DNA of 64,000 nt from positions 62,001-126,000 of the forward strand of contig JASANC010001093.1 of assembly GCA_030248135.1 (NCBI GenBank), in the 5' to 3' direction. The notes below the pieces were generated by a model. That model searched no databases, had not been told where the DNA came from, and worked only from the letters and a program-made list of their open reading frames with translations. This stretch comes from Theristus sp. LFF4_11. Lineage: Eukaryota; Nematoda; Chromadorea; Monhysterida; Xyalidae. The translations under genes and the position numbers were made by a program. This document shows, piece after piece, positions 13,401 through 24,025 of the stretch. The stretch's first letter is position 1; each line of letters begins with the position of its first letter.

Positions 13401-16400
13401 TGTACGCAACACACAGTAGGGGAGGGCAGGGGTGGCACGGAAATAAAACCAGTTATTTATTATTTTTGCTTTTAGCTCTGCAACTCAATGTGGCTATAAA
13501 GAGGGATAAGTACGCGAGAATTCAAAATTGGTGAAGTGACCCGTGTCCCTCAGATACGGCTGAGTCACCACCGGGGCCACCTTGATAAAACTAAATAACA
13601 GGTTATGGTTAAAAAATCCGTTTTTATTCCGATTTTACAACCGAGCCGACCAAAAAAAAAACAGTTTTCTTAATCGTTGTCACCAAACCTGGCGTGCATC
13701 CGGTTGCCTCCAGAGCCACTGTTGCCGTGTGCCGTTGCTTGTCTCGGGAATCATCAGTTCGTCGACGTCCACCGCATTCGGGTCGGCGCTCGCGTCTGGC
13801 ACCAACGGCGCTTTGCGGTAAGCGGCTGCATGCAAACTTGGTGAACAAATTGCAAAACATTCGCCAGTTTGTGGACAAGCATTGTCGGATGCAATGCACA
13901 ATTCACTGCGAGCAGAACGTTGAGTTTGACATTTTGCAACAGCACGTCTTATTCTTATTCGAGAACCTCAGCGTACCACAAGAATGGAGAGCTTCCTGCT
14001 ATCAAGTCGAGTTGCCCAGCTGCTCTTCACTGTCAACAAACATAGAACATTACGGTTTCAGTGACGCTCAAATTTTCCAGCAACCAGCCAATCAACTACT
14101 GCGACAAGTGTGGCAAGGAACTAAAAGGCAGAAGCCAGAGTGACCACCAAATGTCGTACCATTGGCAGTTTTCTTGTTTCCTGATGCCTTCTCCGCAGAC
14201 GCAGCGCTCGCATTTGACGTAGGTACAAAGCCATTCATCATGTCAACAATGTCAGCCGCATTATTTTCTTGATTTTCTGACTGGTCGTCCGCTAAATACT
14301 CGTTTCTCAGTTGTTCCAAGTTTCGTGTCGCAATATTTTCGCCGTTCGTATCGCCAATCTAAAATTGAAACAAAATATTGATTGTAAAAAGTAAATTTGG
14401 TGAATTAAAACTGATGGAGTGTGTCAATCCAACGTGAATGAATGGCAAGATGCAACAATTGCAATGTCGATCAGGTTCAAACGGAAGCATCTGCTTTTCA
14501 GGATCATTAATATTGCACAGGCAACCATTTATGAGCACGGCTCTCAAGGCCAACCAACTGGCATGAGAAAAACGTTGAGCTTGAAAGTGAACCTCCGGAC
14601 CAAAAAATCCCGACTGTCAGTGTTGAGTGCGGAGCTGCATACAAACGTATGTGATATAACATCATGGCAACGCGCAACACAGTAGCAGCAATCAATCAAG
14701 CTCAACGGACATTAGCGTTAGCATCTGGCCGCAAATACGCTGAGACGCTGGTCTTGAAGACGACAAGCAAACAACAACAACAACAACGATACGCAAGAAG
14801 ACAGTAACGCCGAGAAAAAGTGTGATCATTAACAAACAGAACAATAACACCAACAGAGAGTGAGCGGCTGAATGCGGCAACCACACTGCAAACATACACG
14901 CAGCGTATCAGCGGGGCGGCGGCCTGCTGAACGCATGGCATGCCACTAGGCACGTCAGCACGGCTTGAAATAATCCAGTCTCACATCTGATACTTGTATC
15001 ATGCTCATGTGTGATAATAAATGAAGCAGCACACACACACACACTGACACGACTGCCGATCAATAAAAAGTTTGCGGCCGTTTTTCACCAACTCCTGTGT
15101 GGCTTCACGTAATCCACCAAAACGAACAAAAGAGCTGGCACGCACGCGTTCACAACAACAGCAGCCACTCGGCAACAAAGCAGCCGGCAACGGACTTTCT
15201 TCATCTCTTTTTGGTTCCTTATTAAAATCAGATCCGCGCATGAACTGCCACTGAATTTTTTTGAATAGATGCACAAATTCAGCCGCAGTCTGCAGCGCTG
15301 TTGCGTCGTACTGTGGCAAGCATGCAGCAACAAGTTTAAGAAAATCAAAATCCTTCTGTCCGTCCATCATAATTCCACTGATCTTGACCGTAACGCGGTT
15401 GGTTGTTGTGTTTCTAATAAATTATCACCAAGCCAGCGGAAGCTACTACGTCAAGACGATAGTTGAAGTGGAAAATGCATTCCATTACTGAGTAAACGGC
15501 AAAATTCTTGACTGAAGTAAATCACCAACACTTTTTCAAGTGCGTTTATGAAAACGATATTTGAATCTGACGAAAAGGAATACCAAAACCATTGAACTGT
15601 TGTGGAGACGCAGACCAAAAACGTCAACAAATACTTCTCAGTGTCTGCGACACGAAAATCCAATGCAGCACTATCAAAAGATCACAAAACATCGCCGTCA
15701 TCAGCACAACGTACAGAATTGCGTCGGTCAATTTGTGTCAATAAAGAACAAATTTGCCTATTGCATCGCATGTTCAGGTTGGCCTGACAGTCGTAATGTT
15801 GCCATAAAGAGTTTAGAAGATAGTTTGCGTGCACAGTGAGAAGGCGCACACGCAACAACACGGCTATGTACTGACCGATAAATCGTTGCAGTCATTGACC
15901 ACAAAAAAAACAGCAAAACGCGGTACCCAATAATCAAGTGGGAAGGCCACCCACCAGCTAGCATGAGAAGCTAAACAAACAAACAACCCAAACCAGCCAC
16001 CACAGCAAAGTGCCAGCACAGTACAGCAGCCAGAAATGCAGCGAATGTGCACATGAAAACGAAGTGAACGTGAATGAATCTTTGAAGGCTCCGGGGGCCG
16101 AGCCAGACCGGGTAACCGGATATCGGTGTCGCTTGCGTGCGTCAGTGTCAGCACGCGTGTCATGCGCACAGCACGCAAAATGTAAAAACAGATTCTGAGA
16201 ACGGCACAGTTGAACGACTGTCACGCACTGGCGGTCAAGTGAACAGTGCACGAACAAACAGCTGATGATGTCAATTGGGCAGTGTGTCATAAACACAACC
16301 TCACAGGATACATCCGTGAAAACAAACAAGAATTGCAAACAGCCAAAAAGTTGAGATTGAAATGATTCAATCTTAAAGGAAAAGATTTCATTTCAAGTGT

Positions 16401-19400
16401 TCAGTTCAAATTATGAGAAATAACGAAAACTTTGAGAAACTGTGAAAACGTGACAAAAATTCCTATGCCACGGGCACGCATTCAAACTAAAGTGCAAGAG
16501 TAAACATCCATAAAACTAAACTAAAGCCAAGCAAGCGACGAGAACAAGACGCGACATGGCAGAGCACGCGGGCATTCATAAAGCACTTTTTTGCGGGCAA
16601 AGGCAGCAGTCACTGCACTTCTTTGAGCAGCGATTTTCGTTTTGAGCGCACTGTCGTGAGTGAATCAGACACAAAGTGGCCGACTAAATAGTGCACAAGC
16701 GAAGCCATGGACGACAGACAATTCAGTGGTTCAGTGAGAGTGACTTGCTGGCTGGCTGCTGGTGTCATGATGTCGACGTCATCGACTGATGGAGACAGAC
16801 AAGAAAAAAACAAACGCGCGCTGCACACAGGCACAATTGAACAGACACAGCAAATATAACCATATGATCATGAATACAAGCAGTTAGGCAAGGCCAGGCC
16901 TGGAGCACAATAAAAGCGCTGTTTTCACGAAAATACAAAATCGTAACAGTTTCTGACGCCTTGACTTCAGCCTTGCTTCTCCGATGGTAATTTCGAATGT
17001 CGCCAGCACCAATGTGCAAAGTGCAGACGCAATATCTGATATCTGACAGTTGACATAACAGTGAGATAGTTGTTCAGCCGTATTATTAGCCGGAAAACCG
17101 TTCAAAGGTGATGTGAACACGAGTATTATAACAGAGTTCCATGCGTGTAAACGTGCAGTTGCGAGAATTTTGTTCTGGGTCGGACAGGACAGAGCGTCAT
17201 GGACACCAGCAGAAACCACCGAGCAAGCTGTTTCAGTCATCATCAGTGTCACGCGTGCATGCAAAAAAGCAGAGTTGTTGTTATTGTAAGCTGCTAAGAA
17301 TGAGACGCTTCCTGATGTTAGCTGCAGAGCACAGCAATACAATGTATGTCGCACTGCAACTAGCACTAGACCTGTGAGATGTCAACACGATCATGTCATT
17401 CCATTCACGTTCAGTATGCCCACATGCACAAACGGTTATAATTGTGCGCCACCACAAATAATCAGTAAATACACTAGATTCTCGGTGAAACACTGAAACA
17501 ACATCGTGCTTTGATGAATGGGACATTACTTGATGCATAATGGAGCTTTGCTGAGTCACTACTTTATCGAAATGACGTTCTTTCTGACACTGAAAATCAG
17601 CAATTTTTTGAACAATTTGCTTATTTAGCGACTGTGCATGTTCTGCAGTTCATGCACGGTGAAACAAACGTTCAGCGCAATCAAATATGGATAACTTTGA
17701 AAGAGGGCTGATAAGATGTTCGTGTGTGCAATAAACACGTTTGCAACCAACAGTTTGCACGCTCAGTTTGCAACAGTTTGCAGTAGGAGACGCCGCCTAA
17801 CCACATTCTCGAAACGAGTCCTAACGTAAACATTTCCAGTTGCATGAATGTATTCTGAACGCATTAGCTGGCATTTCTCCGCTGGCTTTTCAGTGACTGA
17901 CAACGACAAGGAAACAAGAAATGGCTGTCAACTGATGAGCATGGAAAAAAGAAAGAGAGAATGAAACGGAGAAGAGAAAAACCAACAGCATCGCACGCAA
18001 ACAAACGAACTAAATTGCATGCGCTGCAGCAAGTTGCAGGAAAACAATACGGTGGATTGCATCATAGCATTAGCTGTAAAGAATGTCTTGTTTAAAAAAA
18101 ACCCTTGTTCCTTTTAAACAGTAATGGACAAGCCAGCCAGTAGACCTCTCAAGTTCAACGTGTACTACTTGACTCTTATCAGAAGTGAACATGCCAAAGC
18201 CAATGCTCCGCCAACCTCAGCCGAGAGCGTATAGTGCAGCAGAATGAAGTAGAGCGATTTTCGTGTCTCGCGTACTGCGCCGAACGAATTGCCGAGCGAC
18301 CAGCAGGTGCGTGCCTCGCCCACGCGGTCGCCGACTTCGCGTGCGACGGTCAGATGCCGCACGTGGTAGTGGACAGCTGCAACAACGAAACACAACACTG
18401 GCAATAGGAAAGATGCAACAAAACGACCGGTCGCTTGCAACGTGTCGTTTGCAACAGCCCAAAAACCAGAACCGAACCATTATTGGAATGGCAAATGTAC
18501 TTTTGCGGCCCAAGAGATTGCGGCCTGGACGATTGCGGCCGAAGCGTAGCGGCCTGAAGGATTGCGGCCTGGACGATTGCGGCCGAAGCATAGCGGCCTG
18601 GACGATAGCGGCCTGGACGATAGCGGCCTGGACGATAGCGGCCTGGGACGATTGCGGCCTGAGACGATTGCGGCCTGGGACGATTGCGGCCCGGGACGAT
18701 TGCGGCCTGGGACGATTGCGGCCCGGGACGATTGCGGCCTGGGACGATAGCGGCCCACAAAGTTTTCATGCTTTGTCACCTTTCCAGGTCAATTTCTATC
18801 TATCTAGAAAATTTGCTCCACCCCAACAATGGTTTAAGCCATCGCCGTCGTCGTGTCTGCTGCGTTTGCGTCGAATCGATCGTTGATATTTGCGCCGCTG
18901 TTAGCAATAAAATAAATTGAATTGAATGGAAACTGAATTGAAATTGAATTGAATTGAAATGAATTGTTGTAGTTTGTTGTCCGAATCCCTATGTTTGAAA
19001 ATCCAAGATTCTGGAGGTTTGATTTGAAACAAATGCTGGGGTGGGTTGTTAAACAAAAATCTAAATTTTTTATGTGAATAAAAAAATGCCGATTAAAAAA
19101 ATTCAAAATTTTTTTCTCTAATATGCTCTGAAAACCTTAATTTTGGCACAATTTTTTCAAAAGTTCAACAAAAATTTTCTTTGATATTACCTCGTAAAAC
19201 CGTCAGTAGTCAACTTTGGACCGTTTTACCAACTGATTTTAGGCTTCGACAACTTCGGCGATGAAGTTTTTGAGCGTTCCACAGCTTGGCTTACCATTTC
19301 CGATGCAGATAAGGTGACAATTCGTCTTGCAATCTGATTTCTGAGCGTCCGAGCTGCTCCGTTTGCAAGCGCCACGTTGTCTTGTTGCTGTTTCGTGTCC

Positions 19401-22400
19401 TGTCGTCGCGCCATCATCGGAATTGATCGAATTTCAACCCGGTATGTGTGTTTTCACTTGAGCTGGGGATAATTAGTGACGTTTTGGGGGTCAAAACACA
19501 AGAAGAGGCATGGTAACGGTTTGGAAAAGGGGTAAATGAGGTCACCCAAACAAAATCTGAAAAGTTTTCGGGAGTCATTCAGGAGGCGCTTGCACATCAA
19601 ATGTGGTTCTTCGAACTCCCTGGTTGATTTAGCACACCTTTAATTTCTGAATTTTTTTCAATTAAAAAAATGACGATTTTTGTTTTTTTTCAACAACCCT
19701 AGGTGGGGTCTCGACTGCCTGAGGACTCGACTCGAGACAAAAGAAGATTTTCAGATATCTAGATATTTCCATAAGAAAGTACAGTTTTAATTTTTAATAG
19801 GAATTTTTTGTTGGTATATTAATTGGTTGTTTAAAACTTTAATAACAAATTAAACAAAAAAGGCTCAGAAGAAATATAGCTCTGCTCGGCGACAAGGAAA
19901 GTTGAGCATGGAAGATTTCGATTTGGGCTTCTAAGAAAAACATAATTACTAATCAAAAAATAAAAAAACTTTTTTGAAAAAAAGAATTGAAAACTCGTGT
20001 GCGAGAATAACATAACCAGTTGTGTGCGACAAAGACAATGACAACGCTTTAAAATTTCGTGGGCTGCAATCGTCCCGGGCCGCAATCGTCCTGGGCCGCA
20101 ATCGTCCTGGGCCGCAATCGTCCCGGGCCGCAATCGTCCTGGGCCGCAATCGTCCTGGGCCGCAATCGTCCTGGGCCGCAATCGTCCCAGGCCGCAATCC
20201 TTCAGGCCGCAATCGTCCAGGCCGCAATCCTTCAGGCCGCAATCGTCCTAGGCCGCAATCCTTCAGGCCGCAATCCTTCAGGCCGCAATGCTTCGGCCGC
20301 AATGCTTCGGCCGCTATCTAATGGGCCGCAATCGAACGCACGCCATTGGAATCAAACCAAATAATAAACAACAAAATCGAAAAGCTCATACCACCAATGG
20401 TACAATGTCACTTTTAATATCTACATATATTCGAACGCAATCAATGTTCAAACGTTTTGCGGAAAACCAAAAAAAATGACAGAACTCAGCGGCGTTGGCA
20501 TTCGCACAGACGTTTTTGGGCAAGCAGTCTACTCCGCTGGTTTGGTGTTGGGGCGAACCGTTCACGGACAGTGATGGCCCAGTGCACCACGCCACGAACG
20601 GGGCAACTTCTCAGAACCACCCAGTACTGAGGGCATCAGTGATCTGAGCCCTATCTAAATTTGGGTGGGTGGCTTTCGGTCGCTATTCTCTCCGAAAAGC
20701 AGCAAATCCGACAGTTTTTCCTTCGACATCCAGCATGTTACAATGGACGGCTACACTGGCGGCGCGTCATCATCAGTGGGGATCGAAGCGTTGGTTTTTT
20801 TATTTAAAGCCGAGAGACTTTCTACCGAGCCACGTGGGCGACAACTGAGAAAACAACGACCAGCACAAGACCAAAGGCAATGTTACCGTCTGAATAGCGT
20901 CCAATGAGCATGAACGTGTTGCCAAGCGAGTAGCACATTTGACCCTCGGTTGCAAGCTCACTCAGTTCACGCGCGATCTCCAACGCTAATCTGAAACAAC
21001 AAAAGCGAATTTTAGAATGCTCAAGCGAGAGTGAACACCAAACGTTGTGTAAACGTTGTAAAATGGAAACGAAAAACAAAAAAACGGAAAAAGCGATAGG
21101 AACTCGCTTGTAATAGTCGATGGCTGCATCGAATTCACCAAGGAAAATGTGCGCGTTGCCGAGGTTGGTGTAGGCACGGCGCATCGCCGCTTTGTCGCCA
21201 AACTCTTTCGCCAAATCAAGCCGCTGAAAAGTTTCGCATTCGCACTGTAGTTATGCAGTCTTCGACTCCTCTTATGTTTTGCACAGTAAACGTGAAACAC
21301 AGTTCTGTTCTGCTAAGCACAACATCAAATTCAGGCACTCATTTCAACTGAACACTGATACGTTCAAAAGTGCTCGGCCGAGAGAATATGCGACAACAGA
21401 TTGTTGGAGTAAATCGCATTAACGAAAAGTTCAGCGAGTACCAACCAATTTATGGAAGTGCACGGCTCGATCGAACTGCGCCAGGAGATAGAGCGTGTTG
21501 CCGAGGTTGCCCAGGATGCGGCCCATCGCCGCACGGTCGCCCAGGCCGTCAACGACGATGCGGTTCTGTCTGTAGACGGGAAGAAGATCGCGAATGTTTC
21601 GTATTAATAAACCAATTTGTCAGCGAAATTCCACGATTGATTTCATTTGTTTGCTCTTTGCAGTGGTGTCAGCTGACTCGGTCTGAATCAATCTAATCAA
21701 CACGTTCGAATTGAATCTTGAGCGAAAACGAATCAAACGAACGCTCCATGAACCTAACGGATCGCTACAGTCATAGTGTTTTTGTGTGTGTTCCCCCCCT
21801 CCCTCCAGTCATAGTGTTTTTGTGTGTGTTCCCCCCCTCCCTCCAGTCATAGTGTTTTTGTGTGTGTTCCCCCCCCCTCCAGTCATAGTGTTTTTGTGTG
21901 TGTTACCCCCCCCCCCCTCCAGTCATAGTGTTTTTGTGTGTGTTACCCCCCCTCCAGTCATAGTGTTTTTGTGTGTGTTACCCCCCCTCCAGTCATAGTG
22001 TTTTTGTGCGTGTCCCCCCCCCCCCGCAACGTACTCGTAGTAGTGCACGGCTGTCAGCAACGCGTCCTTCACTTGCCACGGATAGTCGATCGGCGGCGCT
22101 GCAATGCGGCAGCGTTCGGCGTCGTTGCTGTTGGCGTCTTGCACCGCCTGCAAGTGCACCGGCTGCGTCTCGACGTCGCACACGCGATGCACGCTGCTCA
22201 GCTGCTTGCCTTTGGCGTGGTACACGTTCGCCAGGTTGTACAGCGCGCGACTCTCCAGAACCTTGAACCGACGAAAAACTCGCTGATAAACGTCTATTGT
22301 CTGGTATCCACGTTTTTGGTTAGGCGACTCAGACGTCGAAGAAAGAAATTATTTTACTGCTAGACGCGCCAATTCACCATTGCCAAAGCGACCCTCTGTC

Positions 22401-23557
22401 ACATCTCATGTACTCCAGTAACCTCAAACCAAAGCAAATCTGACGCGCTGATGATTCGCCATAGTTTATGCTGTGTGTTGAATGTTTTATACTTGAGGTC
22501 GCCTCACAAATTTTCAAAAGCTGACACAGCATAACCAATTGACAATTGTCAACTTCTTGCCTTTCATTGACCCAATTGAACACCAAACGCAGTTGTGTTC
22601 ACTGTTCAAATTCCAGTTACAACATCAGACAGTTTACTTTGTCGCCCATGGACTGCGCAATGGACAGATGCCGCTGGCAGCATATGATTGCCTCATCGAA
22701 CATTCCGAGCACTTTCAGCGTGTTGCCGAGATTACCACTCGCTTTCGCTTCGCCTGATTGGTCGCCAATCGCTCTGAAACAGAGTGGAAATGAAGAGCAG
22801 AAAATGAAAGGAAAAGACTGATCAACATTTCTACGCTCATTTGAATCAAGTTTCTGACAAGAACAGAGCTTGAAAACGTTTTGTTATAATCGCGCTGCAA
22901 AAACTGATCGAACGGACCGCGCCAACGTGAGGTCGTGTCTGTGATATTCGAGCGCTTTCGTATAATTGCCGACGTAAAAGTACGCGTTGCCCAGTTGAGA
23001 GTAGACCGCTGACAGAATACGAAGATCGTCGGTGCCGGCGGCAAGGGCTGCCTCCAAATACCGGATTCCTGAAGAAAGCTTGCAGTTGTAATGGAGTGCA
23101 CTTTGCGGCCGGCAACATACAAAACCAATCTCACTCTCTCACAGTCCACAACACAACACAAGCTAAAAAAATCGCGTTCTAAAGTGATCTGATCTCGTTT
23201 GAATCTGTAACTTTCTTTCGTAACCATCATAACCGAGGACCATTTTCAACCTCCTTCTGTATTTTGAGAAAAAAATTGGTCGGTTTAAAAACAACAACGC
23301 ATAATACTGTAACTTCATACACTTTTTTCAGCACAAAACAGCAGTTTGCAAGCGCATTAAACCGGCACACAATTTTCGAAGACGCTCGTTTCGTCACCTT
23401 GTTCGTTATCGTGCGTTCTGCATCTGCGTTCGCCTTCGAGAGCCAGTTCAAGGCATCTGTTCGATGAAACGCCGTTTTGTTGTGCATCAGATAAAGTTGA
23501 AGTAGAAACAGTGCTGTTGCTAAAGCCAACACCGCTGTTTGCAGTTGCTGAGGACAT
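10035..23557 (-). CDS. GPSM2: Pins/LGN-type polarity protein: N-terminal TPRs, C-terminal GoLoco motifs
   Basis: Adaptor that links cortical G-alpha-i/o (GoLoco motifs) to NuMA/Mud and Inscuteable (TPRs) to orient the mitotic spindle. ATG at 23557; exon 1 carries CLELALEGERRCR, the conserved LGN/Pins start. Phase-consistent exons: 23398-23557, 22918-23068, 22638-22773, 22031-22261, 21446-21565, 21104-21223, 20887-20990, 18276-18376 (TPR half); 13005-13118 (linker, RRASMDKLQ, like the RRHSMENLEL of LGN), about 12791-12895, 12488-12616, 11743-11989, 10863-11326, 10291-10433, 10035-10110. Typical TPR text: RAYTNLGNAHIFLGEFDAA. Four GoLoco motifs: DEDFFDMLSRMQSKRIDDQR, DEFLDMIAGMQGRRMDEQR, then two interrupted by introns. 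The last TPR exon is not found. The two halves are 5 kb apart, so they could be one transcript or two; see findings. Confidence 0.88.
10640..10745. repeat. Short interspersed-repeat-like tail with TGAC repeats
   Basis: In a Pins intron, a segment ends in GAATAAAACTGACTGACTGAC. The simple TGAC repeat after a polyadenylation-like AATAAA is how many SINE 3' ends look. No A or B box is visible, so the class is unproven. Confidence 0.3.
10863..11326 (-). CDS. GPSM2: Pins/LGN exon with GoLoco 2 and the first half of GoLoco 3
   Basis: Contains DEFLDMIAGMQGRRMDEQR near the start and DEDFFEILMRCQ at its very end. The donor (CAG/GT at 10862) falls inside GoLoco 3, whose second half ENRMEDQR begins the next exon at 10433. 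Between the motifs is a Ser/Ala/Lys-rich linker of about 110 residues of low complexity. Acceptor CGCAG at 11330-11327 gives a phase that matches the previous exon ending at 11743. Confidence 0.88.
13225..13312 (-). mobile_element. tRNA-derived SINE head
   Basis: Reading the minus strand, GGTGGTCAAGTGGTTCAAGG contains a perfect RNA polymerase III A box (TGGTCAAGTGG), and about 35 bases on GGTTTGAGCCCCGCC stands where the B box belongs, one base off consensus. The tRNA-like middle (GCGCTAGCTCTGCTGCCAG) resembles the heads of tRNA-derived SINEs in many invertebrates. No cloverleaf closes properly, so it is not a working tRNA. It sits between the two halves of the Pins locus. Confidence 0.55.
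13680..14358 (-). CDS. 3' exons of an unrecognised gene
   Basis: Two exons join in phase: 14148-14358 (acceptor TTTTAG; reads IGDTNGENIATRNLEQLR... and DIVDMMNGFVPTSNASAAS) and 13680-13825 (acceptor GCATGCAG; reads AAYRKAPLVPDASADPNAV, then DVDELMIPETS, ending at a TGA at 13680). Both are protein-like, acidic and Ser/Asn-rich. A preceding exon ending near 14431 in a phase-0 donor may read ALRAVLINGCLCNINDPEKQ. I do not recognise the family. Same strand as Pins and located between its halves, so it is either nested, or evidence that Pins is two genes here. Confidence 0.5.
15005..15385 (-). CDS. Coding-like exon, unrecognised protein (possibly same gene as 13680-14358)
   Basis: Continuous minus-strand frame reading KDFDFLKLVAACLPQYDATA, then LQTAAEFVHLFKKIQWQFMR, then GLREATQELVKNGRKLF. 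The helical, HEAT/ARM-like composition and a plausible acceptor near 15375 suggest a real exon. Other coding-like blocks upstream on the same strand are 15490-15640 (EKYLLTFLVCV..., NIVFINALEKVLVIYFSQEF), about 15720-15840 (HYDCQANLNMRC) and 16613-16790 (PLNCLSSMASLVHYLVGHF, then a stop). Phases between these blocks were not all reconciled. Function unknown; decay to a pseudogene is possible. Confidence 0.38.
   Translation of the reverse strand, partial: KISGIMMDGQKDFDFLKLVAACLPQYDATALQTAAEFVHLFKKIQWQFMRGSDFNKEPKRDEESPLPAALLPSGCCCCERVRASSFVRFGGLREATQELVKNGRKLFIDRQSCQCVCVCCFIYYHT
16900..17270 (-). CDS. Possible further coding-like segment, unrecognised
   Basis: Open minus-strand frame reading QISDIASALCTLVLATFEIT and then IGEARLKSRRQK. 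It is helix-like, but I see no defined splice sites. It may be the upstream end of the gene whose last exons are at 13680-14358, or simply an open intron. Confidence 0.2.
18490..20344. mobile_element. Foldback element with GGCC-cored minisatellite arms, in a Pins intron
   Basis: Left arm (18507-18755) is about 16 tandem copies of a 15-17 bp unit of type GGACGATTGCGGCCTG. The right arm (20062-20333) holds the same unit inverted, GGGCCGCAATCGTCCT. Outer ends are GGCAAATGTACTTTTGCGGC and the inverse of GGCGTGCGTTCGATTGCGGC. Flanks are a direct 8 bp repeat ATTGGAAT (18482-18489 and 20345-20352), a target duplication of the size made by Mutator-like elements. The interior has no transposase-like frame; it carries another AT-rich repeat (19035-19705). 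It lies between the Pins exons at 20887 and 18376. Confidence 0.8.
19035..19710. mobile_element. AT-armed short DNA element, nested in the foldback element
   Basis: Bounded by GGGTTGTTAAACAAAAAT on the left and its approximate inverse TTTTCAACAACCCTAGG on the right. A second copy, about as long and clearly alignable (same GCTTGGCYTACCATTTCCGA, GGGGACAATTAGTGACG and AAACACAAGAAGAGGCATGG blocks), is at 25105-25830. No intact long frame is present in either, so both look non-autonomous. Confidence 0.7.
21774..22027. repeat. Minisatellite abutting a Pins splice donor
   Basis: Seven copies of a 34-38 bp unit, CAGTCATAGTGTTTTTGTGTG plus TG(T/C)TMCCCCCC with a variable C tract. On the minus (sense) strand the array starts only a few bases inside the intron, right after the donor of exon 22031-22261 (GAGTAC/GTTGCGGGGG). 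The exon frame stays open through much of the array, so retention would add repeats of His/Lys/Thr/Gly text. Confidence 0.9.
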
Positions 23558-23639
23558 TTTCTCAGTTCTCTTCGTTATCTAAAGATGAATTTGTAGACGT
23601 CATTCAAAATTTACATATCATGCAACATGCACGCCGCCC

Positions 23640-24025
23640 GGACCAGACTAAAGATGTAAGCTTCAAAAAAAAAAATTTCTTTATTTTTTTAGTAAAAAAA
23701 TGAGCTTTTTTATTTTATTTTTAATTTTTCGAAATTTTTTTCGTTTTTGATGCCCGTTTTTGGTATTCTGGATCGATTTATCGACTTTTTTTGAGCCTTG
23801 GTGAGACATGATCGACTCGTGTCGTCAGTCGTCGTCAGTTCCATCACACCGGTGAGTTGCTTGTTTGTTATTTGAAGGAAATTGAGAGACAAAACACGAG
23901 GCACGATGTCGTCGGTGGAAAAATGGGACCGCCGAAGCCAAATCTGAAATTTTCACCCTCCTCCCATATGAGTGGGGCCGGGGGTCATATGGTAAGTCGG
24001 TTGGTTCTCAGACAGTGATATTCGG
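23640..24025. mobile_element. Partial copy of the 0.73 kb AT-armed element, cut by a G-tract element
   Basis: Shares with 28040-28770 and 53843-54576 the blocks ATCGACTCGTGTCGTCAG, ACACGAGRCRYGATGTCGTCGG and CTCCTCCCATATGAGTGGGG and the end GTGATATTCGGA. The next family block CTCCCTGAAAAATTCTG is missing here because a G-tract element starts at 24026. Confidence 0.7.

Noticed and set aside
15700..15840. Similarity of HYDCQANLNM to the NYDC motif of large Arf-GEFs
   Set aside because: The neighbouring blocks do not follow the Arf-GEF order and no Sec7 domain is present, so the match is probably chance.
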